A program made the translations under genes and the position numbers. Shown in pieces: positions 18,042 through 27,780 of a stretch of 64,000 nucleotides of DNA (the stretch's first letter is position 1; each line of letters begins with the position of its first letter). The DNA is from an uncultured Bartonella sp. GTDB taxonomy: Bacteria > Pseudomonadota > Alphaproteobacteria > Rhizobiales > Rhizobiaceae. Under the pieces are notes generated by a model. It was not told the DNA's origin. It was given only the letters and a program-made list of their open reading frames with translations, and searched no databases. The stretch lies in assembly GCA_946478665.1 (NCBI GenBank), contig CAMLCZ010000008.1:19211-83210 (forward strand). The letters run 5' to 3'.

Positions 18042-18491
18042 TTGGCTATTGAGCAAAATATTGCCGTATTGAAACAATTGGAATTCTTTAGTTTTATGAC
18101 TAAGGAACAATTGCGGTTGTTATTATTTAGCGCCGAGGAACTGGATATTTCGCGCGGTAAAACGCTGTTTCGCGAAGGGGACAAGGCTGATTGTGCCTAT
18201 ATTGTATTGTCTGGCAGCTTCAATCTTTTCCGCCGGCAGGGTCATATTGATCGCGCTATTGATATGGTCACAAAGGGTACCCTTTTGTCGGAATTGGCAT
18301 TGATTACCGAAATCTCGCAACCAATGACAGCAGTAGCGGCATTGGATAGTACAGTTTTAAAACTCAATCGAACGACATTTTTGCGGCTTATGGATGAATT
18401 TCCAGAAATTGCCTACCAGATCTATGATTATGTCAGTGATAGAATGCGTGATTTGGTTAAAGACATTGGTCGCTTTTCAGATCTTTCATAA
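18042..18491 (+). CDS. Stand-alone cyclic nucleotide-binding domain protein
   Basis: A 149-aa protein made of a single cNMP-binding beta-barrel (FFSFMTKEQLRLLLFSAEELDISRGKTLFREGDKADCAYIV) with no helix-turn-helix, so it is not a CRP-type activator. The phosphate-binding cassette is degenerate: LLSELALITEISQPMTAVA lacks the usual RTA. Start is TTG 18042, with TAGGAG seven bases upstream; no better ATG exists. It follows the response-regulator gene by about 100 bp on the same strand. In Brucella the OtpR gene is followed by a similar protein annotated as a cAMP-dependent kinase regulatory subunit. Confidence 0.82.
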   Translation: MAIEQNIAVLKQLEFFSFMTKEQLRLLLFSAEELDISRGKTLFREGDKADCAYIVLSGSFNLFRRQGHIDRAIDMVTKGTLLSELALITEISQPMTAVAALDSTVLKLNRTTFLRLMDEFPEIAYQIYDYVSDRMRDLVKDIGRFSDLS

Positions 18492-18526
18492 TTGTGTTTT
18501 AACCAGCCAAACCAGGCTGTAAACGC

Positions 18527-19279
18527 TCATTTCACAACATCAATACGACCAAACGATTTGCGGTTGGTCATTTGTGGTGTGAGTGCAGGTATAAAAACAC
18601 GCCGCGATTGCCGGCGGTGAGCCAATAATCCTTGAAACAACCGCTTTTGCGCATTGCAAATGAGAACACCACCAAAATACGGCAGTATGTTGCGTGCCAG
18701 TGGTTCATAGCCTGCGGAAATGAACCGCGCCAGCGCCTTTTGCGATGGCAAAAAATATAAAGTTTCCTGAATATTCGAAACAGAAAAATTGGTCTGGCGT
18801 AACAAATCAAGCAATTGGCCACGGCTATAAGGTTGCCCACTGCCGAAAGGTGTATGCTCATTACGCGCCCAAAATCCACGTCTATTAGGCGTTACCACTG
18901 TGAGTGTGCCATTGGGCGCCAATACGCGCCACATTTCACTTAAACACTCCTGAGCGTTTTCAGCAAATTCCAAAGCATGTATCAATAAAATACGGTCAAC
19001 GGCGGCATCGGGCAACGGCAAATCTTCTTCAAAAACGAGCGCCGTGGCAACTTTATCGGCTTGTGGCCATATACAAGCCCCCTGCCGTGCCGGCATAAAC
19101 GCAAAACAACGTTCTGCCCGTCCAACAACACCTGAAAGATAGGGCGCCGCATATCCTAAACCCAAAATGCGCTCGCTTGATAAATCCCTATCCGCTATAT
19201 CCAGCCGACGAATAATGTTGTTCAAAACCCTATTTCCTAGGGCTGTTGCATAGAATGATCTAAACGCCAGAATATCCAA
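18527..19279 (-). CDS. Class I SAM-dependent methyltransferase family protein
   Basis: A 250-aa protein of the Methyltransf_11 type. The glycine-rich SAM loop is degenerate (RILGLGYAAPYL). The later motifs are clear: LPLPDAAVDRILLIHALEFAENAQECLSEMWRVLAPNGTLTVVTPN. Related genomes have this gene next to gloB, which here lies 42 kb away. Substrate unknown. It converges with the cNMP-binding protein gene. Confidence 0.75.
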   Translation of the reverse strand: MDILAFRSFYATALGNRVLNNIIRRLDIADRDLSSERILGLGYAAPYLSGVVGRAERCFAFMPARQGACIWPQADKVATALVFEEDLPLPDAAVDRILLIHALEFAENAQECLSEMWRVLAPNGTLTVVTPNRRGFWARNEHTPFGSGQPYSRGQLLDLLRQTNFSVSNIQETLYFLPSQKALARFISAGYEPLARNILPYFGGVLICNAQKRLFQGLLAHRRQSRRVFIPALTPQMTNRKSFGRIDVVK

Positions 19280-19320
19280 AAAACAACCTTCCGCCTCTCG
19301 ATAATGTCGTTATCGAGATA

Positions 19321-19578
19321 TTATTGTGCAGGCGCCCTATCCCAACAACCAAGATTTTTACCGCGCAAATTATGTGAATCAATATCAACCAGCGCGCGCT
19401 GATCTTCTTTCATCATATAATAGCGTGTGCGCGCTTTTACATCGATTTTTTCCCACCCCACACATTCCGTCGGCAATTCAACCTTCTGTGTGGTTATTTT
19501 TTCTGTCCATGCCGTTGCCTGAGCCGCGCAGCCAGCCATCACCAGCATACACGGTAGAACCGCAGTTTTGACAGACAT
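19321..19578 (-). CDS. Small predicted lipoprotein
   Basis: Starting at ATG 19578 the product has a signal sequence ending in the lipobox LVMAGC, so it should be lipidated at the cysteine. The mature part is about 65 residues with three more cysteines and ends HNLRGKNLGCWDRAPAQ. The hN..G...GCW pattern recalls small phage-associated proteins of rhizobia, which is an impression only. The frame is open upstream to 19707, with other ATGs at 19599 and 19608, so the start is not certain. It lies 41 bp upstream of the methyltransferase gene on the same strand. Confidence 0.6.
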   Translation of the reverse strand: MSVKTAVLPCMLVMAGCAAQATAWTEKITTQKVELPTECVGWEKIDVKARTRYYMMKEDQRALVDIDSHNLRGKNLGCWDRAPAQ

Positions 19579-19707
19579 AAAAGTTTTTAACCTGTCCATA
19601 TTTAACATCCAATTATCCGATCTAACGTCATATCTGTAAATCTTAGCAAACTCTTCTATGGAAGAAAAAGAGTTCGTTAATTTAAGGTTAAAATCTGACA
19701 ATAACAT

Positions 19708-20184
19708 GAAAGTATTAATTGGCCAAAACTGTTTTATCAGAAAGTTGTGTCAGGGTTTTAACGCATTTTATTATATAGCTCATCTTGCAATTTAAAAGAT
19801 GCACGTCAGGGTAAAAATAGCGGCATGAAATTTGATGGTCGCATTTTAAACGTTAGAATGGAACCGACAGTCCAAACTCGGCATAACAAAATCATTGCAA
19901 CATCATTTCAACATCATTGCGCTAAAAATGTCATTAACAATCCCATAAGATGAATAGAAACATGAAAAAAAGGATAGCAACACGAAAATGCTATTTAATG
20001 TTTTTTGAAATATAATGCTGTTTAATTTATAATTCTAAGAAATTTATTTTATTCTGCTATTGGAAATAATATTCCATCGCTATGTTTTCCTCTCCATGCC
20101 CAATATCCTTATGTGAAAGGTCACAACTATAGATCAGTGCTTCACGATAAGCGCCAATTCTGTATCTATTAAAGAGGAAACCAA
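19708..20184. other. Gene-free region upstream of cysK
   Basis: About 480 bp of A+T-rich sequence with no convincing gene or RNA. It must hold the divergent promoters for the small lipoprotein and for cysK, but no strong -35/-10 pair stands out. The cysK ribosome-binding site AAGAGGAAA is at its right end. Confidence 0.5.
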
Positions 20185-21153
20185 ATGAGCGACAAGCAAT
20201 CTTCGACAAAAGGACGTGGAGTTATTTATAATTCCATTTTAGATACAATTGGTAATACACCCCTGGTGCGGATTGACAAATTTGCCAAGAAAAAAGGGGT
20301 AAAAGCGCATCTATTAGCCAAGCTGGAATTTTTTAATCCGCTTGCCAGTGTCAAGGATCGTATTGGACTTGCTTTGATTGAGTCACTGGAAAAGCAGGGA
20401 AAAGCCATTCCTGGAAAAACCACTCTGATTGAACCCACATCGGGCAATACAGGTATTGCGCTTGCTTTTGCGGCAGCGGCCAAAGGTTATCATCTTATTT
20501 TGACCATGCCGGAAACCATGTCGGTTGAACGCCGCAAGCTTTTGAAATTTCTTGGTGCTGAACTTGTGCTGACCGAAGGTGCAAAAGGCATGAAAGGTGC
20601 AATTGCAAAAGCAGAAGAATTGGCAAATGAAAATCCAGATGCAATTATTCCGCAACAATTTGAAAATCCTGCCAATCCTGATGTGCACCGCCATACCACT
20701 GCTGAAGAAATATGGAATGATACAAAAGGCGATGTTGATTTTTTAGTTGCTGGCGTTGGTACTGGTGGCACGATTACAGGTATCGGGCAAGTTATCAAGC
20801 AACGCAAACCAGATTTCAAAGTTATAGCGGTTGAGCCTAAAGATTCTCCAGTATTATCTGGCGGTCAACCGGGTCCTCATAAATTGCAAGGTATTGGCGC
20901 AGGCTTTGTACCCAAAACCCTAGATACGCATATTTATGATGAAATCATTCCAGTATCCAATGAAGATGCCTTTAAAAATTCGCGTGATCTAGCACTTTTG
21001 GAAGGTATTCCTGTCGGCATTTCTTCTGGTGCTGCCCTAACGGCCGCTATACAAATTGGTAAAAGACCTGAAAATGCTGGAAAGAACATTGTCATCATCA
21101 TTCCTTCATTTGCAGAACGGTATCTTTCTACACCACTGTTTGATGGTCTATAA
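20185..21153 (+). CDS. cysK: Cysteine synthase A (O-acetylserine sulfhydrylase)
   Basis: PLP enzyme making cysteine from O-acetylserine and sulfide. The PLP lysine lies in [10 protein letters not shown] (near residue 54), the substrate loop is [13 protein letters not shown] (near 85-97) and the phosphate-binding GTGGTITG is near 191-198. Length is 322 aa, with AGAGGAAA before ATG 20185. It is transcribed alone and closed by a strong hairpin terminator. The [10 protein letters not shown] segment near the C-terminus is typical of the CysK class. Confidence 0.95.
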   Translation: MSDKQSSTKGRGVIYNSILDTIGNTPLVRIDKFAKKKGVKAHLLAKLEFFNPLASVKDRIGLALIESLEKQGKAIPGKTTLIEPTSGNTGIALAFAAAAKGYHLILTMPETMSVERRKLLKFLGAELVLTEGAKGMKGAIAKAEELANENPDAIIPQQFENPANPDVHRHTTAEEIWNDTKGDVDFLVAGVGTGGTITGIGQVIKQRKPDFKVIAVEPKDSPVLSGGQPGPHKLQGIGAGFVPKTLDTHIYDEIIPVSNEDAFKNSRDLALLEGIPVGISSGAALTAAIQIGKRPENAGKNIVIIIPSFAERYLSTPLFDGL

Positions 21154-21251
21154 TCTGCCGATACAGACATTTCTCGAATGGCAATTGGTAATTGACCAAT
21201 AAACCTCATGAGAGTAACGTCATATCGATAAAAAACTGCTGTTTATTATAA

Positions 21252-21285
21252 AATATCCCTTTGGGGGTCGCCTCAAAGGGATATT
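21252..21285. terminator. Bidirectional intrinsic terminator between cysK and the DUF305 gene
   Basis: AATATCCCTTTG and CAAAGGGATATT form a perfect 12-bp stem that extends a few pairs into the G-rich loop. A/T runs flank it on both sides, so it can serve both convergent genes. Confidence 0.85.
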
Positions 21286-21307
21286 AATTTATTTCATTCA
21301 CAAAAAA

Positions 21308-21673
21308 TCAATGCTGGTCGTGCTGTTTTAGCCAATCCTGCATTTGTTTAATTTCTTTTTCCTGCTCGGCAATGATATTTTCTGCCAGTTTTTTAGCTTC
21401 TGGGTCTTTGCCATATTTCAATTCTACTTTTGCCATATCGACAGCGCCCTGATGATGAGCAAGCATTGATTTGACAAAGTCAACATCTGCATTGCCAGTC
21501 ATTTTAACCATCATGTTTTTATGCATTGTTTCGTTAACTTTTTCCAATGCTTGAGATGATGCAGACATCGCTTTTTCTTTTACCATACCCATCATATTTT
21601 GCTCCTGACTCTGCGCGGATACATAACCAATGGAAGCACAAGATATGCATAAGGCAGCAATAAGTTTTTTCAT
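21308..21673 (-). CDS. Exported DUF305 family protein
   Basis: A 121-aa product with a signal peptide (MKKLIAALCISCASIGYVSA, then QSQE). The mature part has the DUF305 signature FVKSMLAHHQGAVDMAKVELKYG and a helical tail rich in K/E/Q ending in histidines. Such ferritin-like proteins often bind copper or silver in the periplasm via histidines and methionines, many of which are present here. ATG 21673 is preceded by AAAGGAA at good spacing; the frame upstream to 21706 lacks this. It is transcribed alone. Confidence 0.85.
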   Translation of the reverse strand: MKKLIAALCISCASIGYVSAQSQEQNMMGMVKEKAMSASSQALEKVNETMHKNMMVKMTGNADVDFVKSMLAHHQGAVDMAKVELKYGKDPEAKKLAENIIAEQEKEIKQMQDWLKQHDQH

Positions 21674-22245
21674 GACGAATTCCTTTCTATGACGGCTAAA
21701 CGGCAAACGATCACAATTGTTCCGTGATAGTTCGTTAACGTGTTTTATGTTTGTTGAGGGGGTCGATACACGTTAAGGTGTTTGATGATACGCCCTTTGA
21801 AGCGAAAGTAATCTATTACGCATTAAAATATTTGCTTAAAAAGAGGGCTATCTGACGAGCTTTACGAAAATAGTTTTTCCGCTCAAGCAACAATCCATGC
21901 AATCTCGAAAAGCGTGGATTAATGGTCGTACGAATGACAATGATAATCATGATTTTCAGCATATTTGGCGGATAAAGCGCAAAGGGCAAAATTTCCGCGC
22001 TACAATAATTTTCACACTGCAATAATTTTCACATTGCAATAAATAGCTCATATCCGTGATATATTTTCTTACTGGAAACATGAAAAATGACTGCTGCAAG
22101 ATAAGCGCTTTATCATGGTAAAGCGTGATAGATTACCCAGCCTATAGTATAGAAGGCACTTAAACCACAGCCTCACAAAACCCAAACGGCAAATGCCACA
22201 ACACTATAAAAAAGTGTGATGCTATTGGGTTTTCAAGCGTAAAAA
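21674..22245. other. Gene-free region containing an orphan Fur-like box
   Basis: About 570 bp without a convincing gene. It holds a near-consensus Fur box (listed separately) and a tandem AATAATTTTCACAYTGC repeat near 22000-22040. A 68-codon minus-strand frame (21816-22022) has no recognisable features. Confidence 0.5.
21936..21954. promoter_or_regulatory. Fur/Mur-type box
   Basis: GACAATGATAATCATGATT matches the 19-bp Fur consensus GATAATGATAATCATTATC at 16 positions, with an intact ATGATAATCAT core. The nearest gene that could be controlled is the DUF305 gene, about 260 bp away on the minus strand, which is far for an operator. Confidence 0.5.
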
Positions 22246-24696
22246 TCAATTAAACTTCAGCAAGCGTTCCAAATAATCTTTTTCGGCTTCTGGTGTAAAA
22301 GATTGTCCTAGGCGTTTACGAATTTCTTCCAAAATTTTTCGCGCCCGCTGCATATCACTTTCTTGTGGCAATGCTGCCCCGTTTTCGGATTTCCCCTTGG
22401 CTGAATCAAGATGCCGCCCCAGCGGATCTTTTGGTGTTTTACCATCGTCCTGCCCGTTTTCGCCATTTTTCTTCATGGCTTCTTGCATCTGCTTCATAAG
22501 GTCTTTTGCACCACCCCGAAGAGAATCCAGCGCATCAGACTGCGATTGTGCTGATGAAGATCCATCGCCACCCTTTAAAGACTCGCCAGATTTACCCATC
22601 TGTTTTTCTGCATCTTTAAGGCTGTCACTCGGTTTCAATCCGCGCTCGGATAAATCTTTTTGCAGATTTTTTAATTCAGATTGCAGATCATCCTGTCTTT
22701 TATGCAGCTTATCCAATTCCTGCTGATATTGCTCTGGTGTTTTTTCACCACGTTGTTTTTCATCTTCTAATCTGTGCGTATCGTTCAACGTTTCCTGCTG
22801 GCGACGCATCAAGTCACCGAGCTTATCCATCTGTTTTTGCATCTCGTCTGTGCCATTGCTTGACTGGCCAGATCCCGATCCATTGGCACCTTTTTGAACT
22901 TGTAAATTATCCATCATATTTTCAAGTTCTGACAAAAGCTGTTCTGCTGCTGAACGATTACCGGTTTTTGCCATGTCTTCCAGCTGTTGCAATTTTTGCG
23001 TCAGCTCATCAGGAGACAGGTTTTGTGAATTATTATTGGACTTTTGGTCAGGGCTGATATTCTGCTGCTGTTCAGCCAAAGCTGCCATATAATCATTCAT
23101 CGCCTGCTTTAAGGCGTCCATTAAACGACTTATTTCTTCAGGAGATGCTCCATTTCTTATAGCGTCGCGTAAGGCAGCCTGTGCTTGTTTTAAGTTTTTT
23201 TCTGCCTGATTGACATTATCACCTTCAATGCCGACCGCTATCTGCCACATATAATCTGTTACATCGCGCAATTTATCATCAGTATCCGCAAAGGAAAGCC
23301 GTGTTCGCACGCTGCGTAAGGCCAAGAAATGCCCGTAATTCTGAATTGTATCGTCAGGCCGTAATGTAAGCGCCCACAGCATATCCATGACGCGTAACCG
23401 TGACATAGTATCCAATGCTAATAAACGCCGCTCTTCAACCACTGCACGCGATAAAGGATTACCAAAATTGCGTTGCGGCAAGGTCATGGTGCGGCTTTCG
23501 CTTTTTGCCACGTGTCCTGCACCATCTTCAGCAATCAGGGTCAAGTGTACTTCAGAACCAGCCCAAGGGTGGTTACTTATGTCTTGCACAGTGCGCCCTT
23601 GCCCTTTACCACCGCGCGGTATCAACAGACGAATTTCCGGCGCATTATAAAGGGGATGACCTATGCCTGCTATTTGTGATGTCGGCACAATTTCCACATA
23701 AGCTTTTTCAACACCGTAATCATCATCCAGCATATAGTTGAGCTCCAACGATCCATTGAGAATACGTTCAGGCTCTTTGGTTAGCCGAATAGTTGGTGCG
23801 CGATCTGGGATAATGTCAAAATGCCATTTTTTTTCGTAATGGCGCAGTGACAAGACAAGATCAGAAGAAGATTTTAAGTCTGTTTCAAAAGTTTCATTGG
23901 TGCTTTTTGCCGAGGTTTTGTCTTTTTGCGCTGTTATATGCGCAGTCTTACCGCTTGAACTGTCTTTTAATTTCAAATAGGCGTCGCCGCCATCAACCAC
24001 CCGAATTGTGACTTTACTACCTTCTGGAACCGTTGCACGCTCAATTGCGGTTTGTGTCAGATAAATGGGGGCCTGTCCGGTATAAGATGGTGGCGTAACC
24101 CAAGCATCTACACGCAAAGATGACAAATTGACCGGTGCGGAAAAATCAAAAACATCACCCAACCGACCTCCGGTATTGCCAAAAGAATAGGCAAAAGCTG
24201 TCGCGGTAAAAAGTATAACCAGCGCACGGATAGCCAGCGGATCATAGCGGCATATTGCAGTATCAGGAAAACCAGCTTGCAAATGCTCCAATTGGGCTGC
24301 CATGCGGCGTTGGTGTTCTGCCCAAAGCGCTTTAGCATAGGGATCATTTCCACCATTAACCGGCTTATCAAAAAGCGCTTCAAGAGGTTGGTTTTGCAAA
24401 CCGCTTGCTTTTTCTATCTGGCGATCAACCTCTCCTCTAGTTGGAACATGAAAGCCAGACAGAAAAAATAGACAGCCAAATGCAATAAAAAGTAGCCCCC
24501 ACACGATAAAGAGATGCGGCCAATAGGAAAGACTATTAAAAATGCCGAACCACGCCAATGCGATGAGCAACATCAATGCCATTATGCTTGGCAAAATACG
24601 TGGCAATAACCGCTCGAATAGCAGAACACACCATGCCAATGCTCTGGCCAATGTGAGCTTTGGCACTTGAAAAGGGGATGGTTGTTCATCGCTCAT
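22246..24696 (-). CDS. TIGR02302 (DUF4175) family membrane protein
   Basis: A protein of about 816 aa conserved in alphaproteobacteria and of unknown function. Three hydrophobic helices occupy roughly residues 18-85, with another near 155-175. A large beta-rich region follows (LRVDAWVTPPSYTGQAPIYL, DDDYGVEKAYVEIVP). The C-terminal 300 residues are Q/K/E/D-rich and helical (LDALKQAMNDYMAALAEQQQN, then KQMDKLGDLMRRQQETLND). I use ATG 24696 (MSDEQPSPFQ); a GTG at 24732 has no visible ribosome-binding site. It lies downstream of lysA and lptM on the same strand, the usual gene order. Confidence 0.88.
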   Translation of the reverse strand: MSDEQPSPFQVPKLTLARALAWCVLLFERLLPRILPSIMALMLLIALAWFGIFNSLSYWPHLFIVWGLLFIAFGCLFFLSGFHVPTRGEVDRQIEKASGLQNQPLEALFDKPVNGGNDPYAKALWAEHQRRMAAQLEHLQAGFPDTAICRYDPLAIRALVILFTATAFAYSFGNTGGRLGDVFDFSAPVNLSSLRVDAWVTPPSYTGQAPIYLTQTAIERATVPEGSKVTIRVVDGGDAYLKLKDSSSGKTAHITAQKDKTSAKSTNETFETDLKSSSDLVLSLRHYEKKWHFDIIPDRAPTIRLTKEPERILNGSLELNYMLDDDYGVEKAYVEIVPTSQIAGIGHPLYNAPEIRLLIPRGGKGQGRTVQDISNHPWAGSEVHLTLIAEDGAGHVAKSESRTMTLPQRNFGNPLSRAVVEERRLLALDTMSRLRVMDMLWALTLRPDDTIQNYGHFLALRSVRTRLSFADTDDKLRDVTDYMWQIAVGIEGDNVNQAEKNLKQAQAALRDAIRNGASPEEISRLMDALKQAMNDYMAALAEQQQNISPDQKSNNNSQNLSPDELTQKLQQLEDMAKTGNRSAAEQLLSELENMMDNLQVQKGANGSGSGQSSNGTDEMQKQMDKLGDLMRRQQETLNDTHRLEDEKQRGEKTPEQYQQELDKLHKRQDDLQSELKNLQKDLSERGLKPSDSLKDAEKQMGKSGESLKGGDGSSSAQSQSDALDSLRGGAKDLMKQMQEAMKKNGENGQDDGKTPKDPLGRHLDSAKGKSENGAALPQESDMQRARKILEEIRKRLGQSFTPEAEKDYLERLLKFN

Positions 24697-24820
24697 CAAG
24701 ATTTGTGGCTTCCACGTTTCAACAGTTTTCACGACATCATAGCAGGGATCATGGCAAAGGCGAGACCATTTACCAAAAACACATATTGACTAGCAAAGAA
24801 TGGAAAATAACCCCTTAATT

Positions 24821-26095
24821 TTAAGAATTTTCCACCCATTCCGGCACATGATCCAGCCCGATAATATCGTCATAGCTTGGACGTGCGCGAATTATAGAAA
24901 AATGATCCTCTTGCACCATGACTTCTGGTATCAAAGGCCGCGTATTATAGGTACTTGCCATAACAGCACCATAAGCGCCGCCGCCACAAACAACCAGAAG
25001 ATCACCGGTTTCGGGTTTCGGAAGATAGCGCCCTAGCCCAAGATAATCACCTGTTTCACAAACCGGCCCTACAATATCGGCCTGTATCGGCTCATCATTT
25101 GCTGTTGGTTCCTTGGCCGGCATGATTGTGTGCCATGCATCATACAATGTCGGGCGGATAAGATCATTCATTGCCGCGTCAACAATAACAAAATTGCGCC
25201 CTGCGCCATGCTTCAAATAGATAACCGATGTTACCAATATACCAGCATTGCCAACAATATTGCGTCCAGGCTCCATAACAATTTCAACATTAAGCGGCTG
25301 AAAATGCTTTTTGACAATGGTGGCATATTGGGTTGGCGAAGGAGGAGGTGCGTTGTCGTTACGATAAACAATGCCAAGACCGCCGCCTACATCAATGTGG
25401 CGAATATCATGACCATCATGACGCAGTGTTGTTATAAACTCTCGCACCAGAGCAAAAGCATCGTCAAAAGGTTGCAAATCGCATATTTGACTACCGATAT
25501 GCACATCAACGCCATGAACATCCAATCCTGGTAATTGAGCTGCCTTTTCATAGGCATCACGGGCAACAGCCAATGGAATACCAAATTTATTCTCGGATTT
25601 ACCAGTTGATATTTTCTTATGGGTTTTGGCATCAACATTCGGGTTGATACGCAGCGAAACACGCGCTGTTTTACCCAGTGCTACGGCGCGAGATGATAAT
25701 TGCTCAAGCTCCGGTTCTGACTCGGCATTAAAACAGTGAATATCATGTCCAAGTGCAAAATCTATCTCGTCTTGTGTTTTCCCAACGCCTGAATAAACTA
25801 TGCGGTGGGCAGGTATGCCTGCGGCCAATGCACGTCGCATTTCACCACCCGACACAACATCTGCACCCGCACCTTTTTTAGCCAGTAATGTTAAAACAGC
25901 CTGATTGGAATTTGCCTTCAACGCATAGGCAACCAGTGCACACGTATCAGAAAATGCCTGACAATATTCCTCAAACTGCGTGCTGATTGCTGTCGCCGAA
26001 TAACAATAAAATGGTGTGGCTACTTGTTTCTGAATATCTGTAAGCTTCACACCTTCAGCATGAAAGACGCCGTTTTTATACCCGAACGTGTTCAA
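24821..26095 (-). CDS. lysA: Diaminopimelate decarboxylase
   Basis: Last step of lysine synthesis: decarboxylates meso-DAP using PLP. Residues YALKANSNQAVL (PLP lysine near 59), HVGSQI-type VHIGSQICDL and GGGLGIVYR are intact. The catalytic cysteine/active-site tail GPVCETGDYL and CGGGAYGAVMASTYN are present. Length is 424 aa. The start ATG 26095 abuts the lptM stop, so the two are translationally close. Confidence 0.96.
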   Translation of the reverse strand: MNTFGYKNGVFHAEGVKLTDIQKQVATPFYCYSATAISTQFEEYCQAFSDTCALVAYALKANSNQAVLTLLAKKGAGADVVSGGEMRRALAAGIPAHRIVYSGVGKTQDEIDFALGHDIHCFNAESEPELEQLSSRAVALGKTARVSLRINPNVDAKTHKKISTGKSENKFGIPLAVARDAYEKAAQLPGLDVHGVDVHIGSQICDLQPFDDAFALVREFITTLRHDGHDIRHIDVGGGLGIVYRNDNAPPPSPTQYATIVKKHFQPLNVEIVMEPGRNIVGNAGILVTSVIYLKHGAGRNFVIVDAAMNDLIRPTLYDAWHTIMPAKEPTANDEPIQADIVGPVCETGDYLGLGRYLPKPETGDLLVVCGGGAYGAVMASTYNTRPLIPEVMVQEDHFSIIRARPSYDDIIGLDHVPEWVENS

Positions 26096-26284
26096 TTAAT
26101 GCCTCTGCTTAATTAGACCATCAAGGATAAATGGCTTATTTTCTTTTGGCTTTTCAACCTTTTTGCCATCGGCATTTTCGATCATGCTGGATGGCGGTGG
26201 CTCCAAGGGGCCTTTACGTCCACAACCGGCCAAAGCCGCGCCACAAATTGTGACAATGATTAAACCCGTCAGAGTTTTTTTCAT
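26096..26284 (-). CDS. lptM: LptM-like small lipoprotein
   Basis: A 62-aa lipoprotein with a short signal peptide ending in the lipobox ALAGC followed directly by GRKGPLEPP, the hallmark of the LptM/YifL family. In E. coli LptM helps LptD mature in the outer membrane. I start at ATG 26284 (MKKTLTGLIIVT) because of the signal peptide; the frame upstream overlaps argH and is spurious. It lies between argH and lysA, the usual position in this order. Confidence 0.85.
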   Translation of the reverse strand: MKKTLTGLIIVTICGAALAGCGRKGPLEPPPSSMIENADGKKVEKPKENKPFILDGLIKQRH

Positions 26285-26348
26285 GATCCCGTCTCTTTCA
26301 AAAATAGTGCTGCACGCATCTTGTCTCTTGTCTGTGTAGCGTTGTCCT

Positions 26349-27749
26349 TCAGGCTTTGGCAAGGCGTTTTTTCCAATATTCAATTTGATGACGCACCTCT
26401 TGTGGCGCGGTTCCACCATAGCTTTTACGACTTTGCACGGATTTCTCGACACTTAAGACATCAAAGACATCTGCCGTAATATCGGGATGAATGGTTTTAA
26501 GGTCATCAAGTGTCAAGTCAGAAAGATCACATTGTTTCTTTTCTGCCAAGGCAACGGCATGGCCAGTGACATGATGCGCTTCACGGAAAGGCAGCCCCAA
26601 CTGGCGAACCAACCAATCTGCCAAATCCGTTGCGGTAGAAAAACCTGAACCAGCGGCTTTTTTCATAACATTCTGATTAACGCTCAAATCGCCAATCATT
26701 CCTGTCATGGCTGCAAGGGAAAGCTCCAATGACTGGGCGGCATCAAACACCTGTTCTTTGTCTTCCTGCATATCCTTGGAATATGCGAGCGGTAAACCCT
26801 TCATAATCGTCAATAGAGCTATTAATGATCCATTGATACGTCCGGTTTTTGCCCGAACAAGTTCCGCCGCATCAGGATTTTTTTTCTGAGGCATAATGGA
26901 AGACCCAGTCGAAAAAGAATCTGACAAACGAATAAAATTGAATTGTGCGGTTGACCAAATAACAATTTCTTCAGCAAGTCGGGAAAGGTGCGTTGCACAA
27001 ATAGATGCAGCACTTAGAAACTCCAACGCAAAATCACGGTCGGATACACTATCAATGGAATTGCGCGTTGGTTCCCTGAACCCTAATGCTTTGGCTGTCA
27101 TAAAACGGTCGGTCGGAAAGCTGGTTCCGGCCAAAGCTGCTGCACCTAATGGCGACTCATTCATTCTTTCGCGTGCATCTTGCATACGTGAGAGATCGCG
27201 ACCAAACATTTCGACATAAGCCATAAGGTGATGACCAAATGTAATCGGTTGAGCCACTTGTAAATGGGTAAACCCCGGCATCAATGTTTCAACTTCTTTT
27301 TCTGCACGTTGAAGCAAGGTCACAATCAGGTGTTTGATCGACTCAATTGTTTTATCTGTTTCTTCCCGCACCCACAGTCTGAAATCCAGTGCTACTTGGT
27401 CGTTGCGCGAACGCGCGGTGTGCAGCCTACCAGCAGCAGAACCAATGAGTTCGGCTAAACGTGCTTCTATATTCATATGAATATCTTCAAGCTTGCGGGA
27501 GAAATTGAATTTCCCACTCTCGATTTCTGCCAGAATGGTCTTAAGGCCTTTTTCTATCTCGTCATAATCAGCAGCAGAAATAATACCTTGAGCAGCCAAC
27601 ATGGCAGCGTGTGCGGCCGACCCTCTGATATCTTCCTTATAAAGCTTCTTATCAAAATCAATGGAAGCATTTATTTCTTCCATGATAGCTGCTGGCCCTG
27701 AGGCAAAACGTCCGCCCCACATTTGGTTGCTTGATCCACTGTTTGTCAT
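26349..27749 (-). CDS. argH: Argininosuccinate lyase
   Basis: Splits argininosuccinate into arginine and fumarate, completing arginine synthesis with argG (elsewhere in this window). The 466-aa protein carries the superfamily signature [12 protein letters not shown], the TARSRNDQ substrate loop and the [12 protein letters not shown] segment. Start ATG 27749 gives [15 protein letters not shown], typical for the family. It is divergent from tlpA with only 31 bp between the start codons, so promoters must overlap the coding ends. Confidence 0.96.
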   Translation of the reverse strand: MTNSGSSNQMWGGRFASGPAAIMEEINASIDFDKKLYKEDIRGSAAHAAMLAAQGIISAADYDEIEKGLKTILAEIESGKFNFSRKLEDIHMNIEARLAELIGSAAGRLHTARSRNDQVALDFRLWVREETDKTIESIKHLIVTLLQRAEKEVETLMPGFTHLQVAQPITFGHHLMAYVEMFGRDLSRMQDARERMNESPLGAAALAGTSFPTDRFMTAKALGFREPTRNSIDSVSDRDFALEFLSAASICATHLSRLAEEIVIWSTAQFNFIRLSDSFSTGSSIMPQKKNPDAAELVRAKTGRINGSLIALLTIMKGLPLAYSKDMQEDKEQVFDAAQSLELSLAAMTGMIGDLSVNQNVMKKAAGSGFSTATDLADWLVRQLGLPFREAHHVTGHAVALAEKKQCDLSDLTLDDLKTIHPDITADVFDVLSVEKSVQSRKSYGGTAPQEVRHQIEYWKKRLAKA

Positions 27750-27780
27750 ATATGTTAGCCCCCATCGAAAGGACGAAAAA

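Noticed and set aside
21816..22022. 68-codon minus-strand frame in the Fur-box gap
   Set aside because: No recognisable domain and no ribosome-binding site; its hydrophobic IMIIIVI stretch is simply the translated Fur box.
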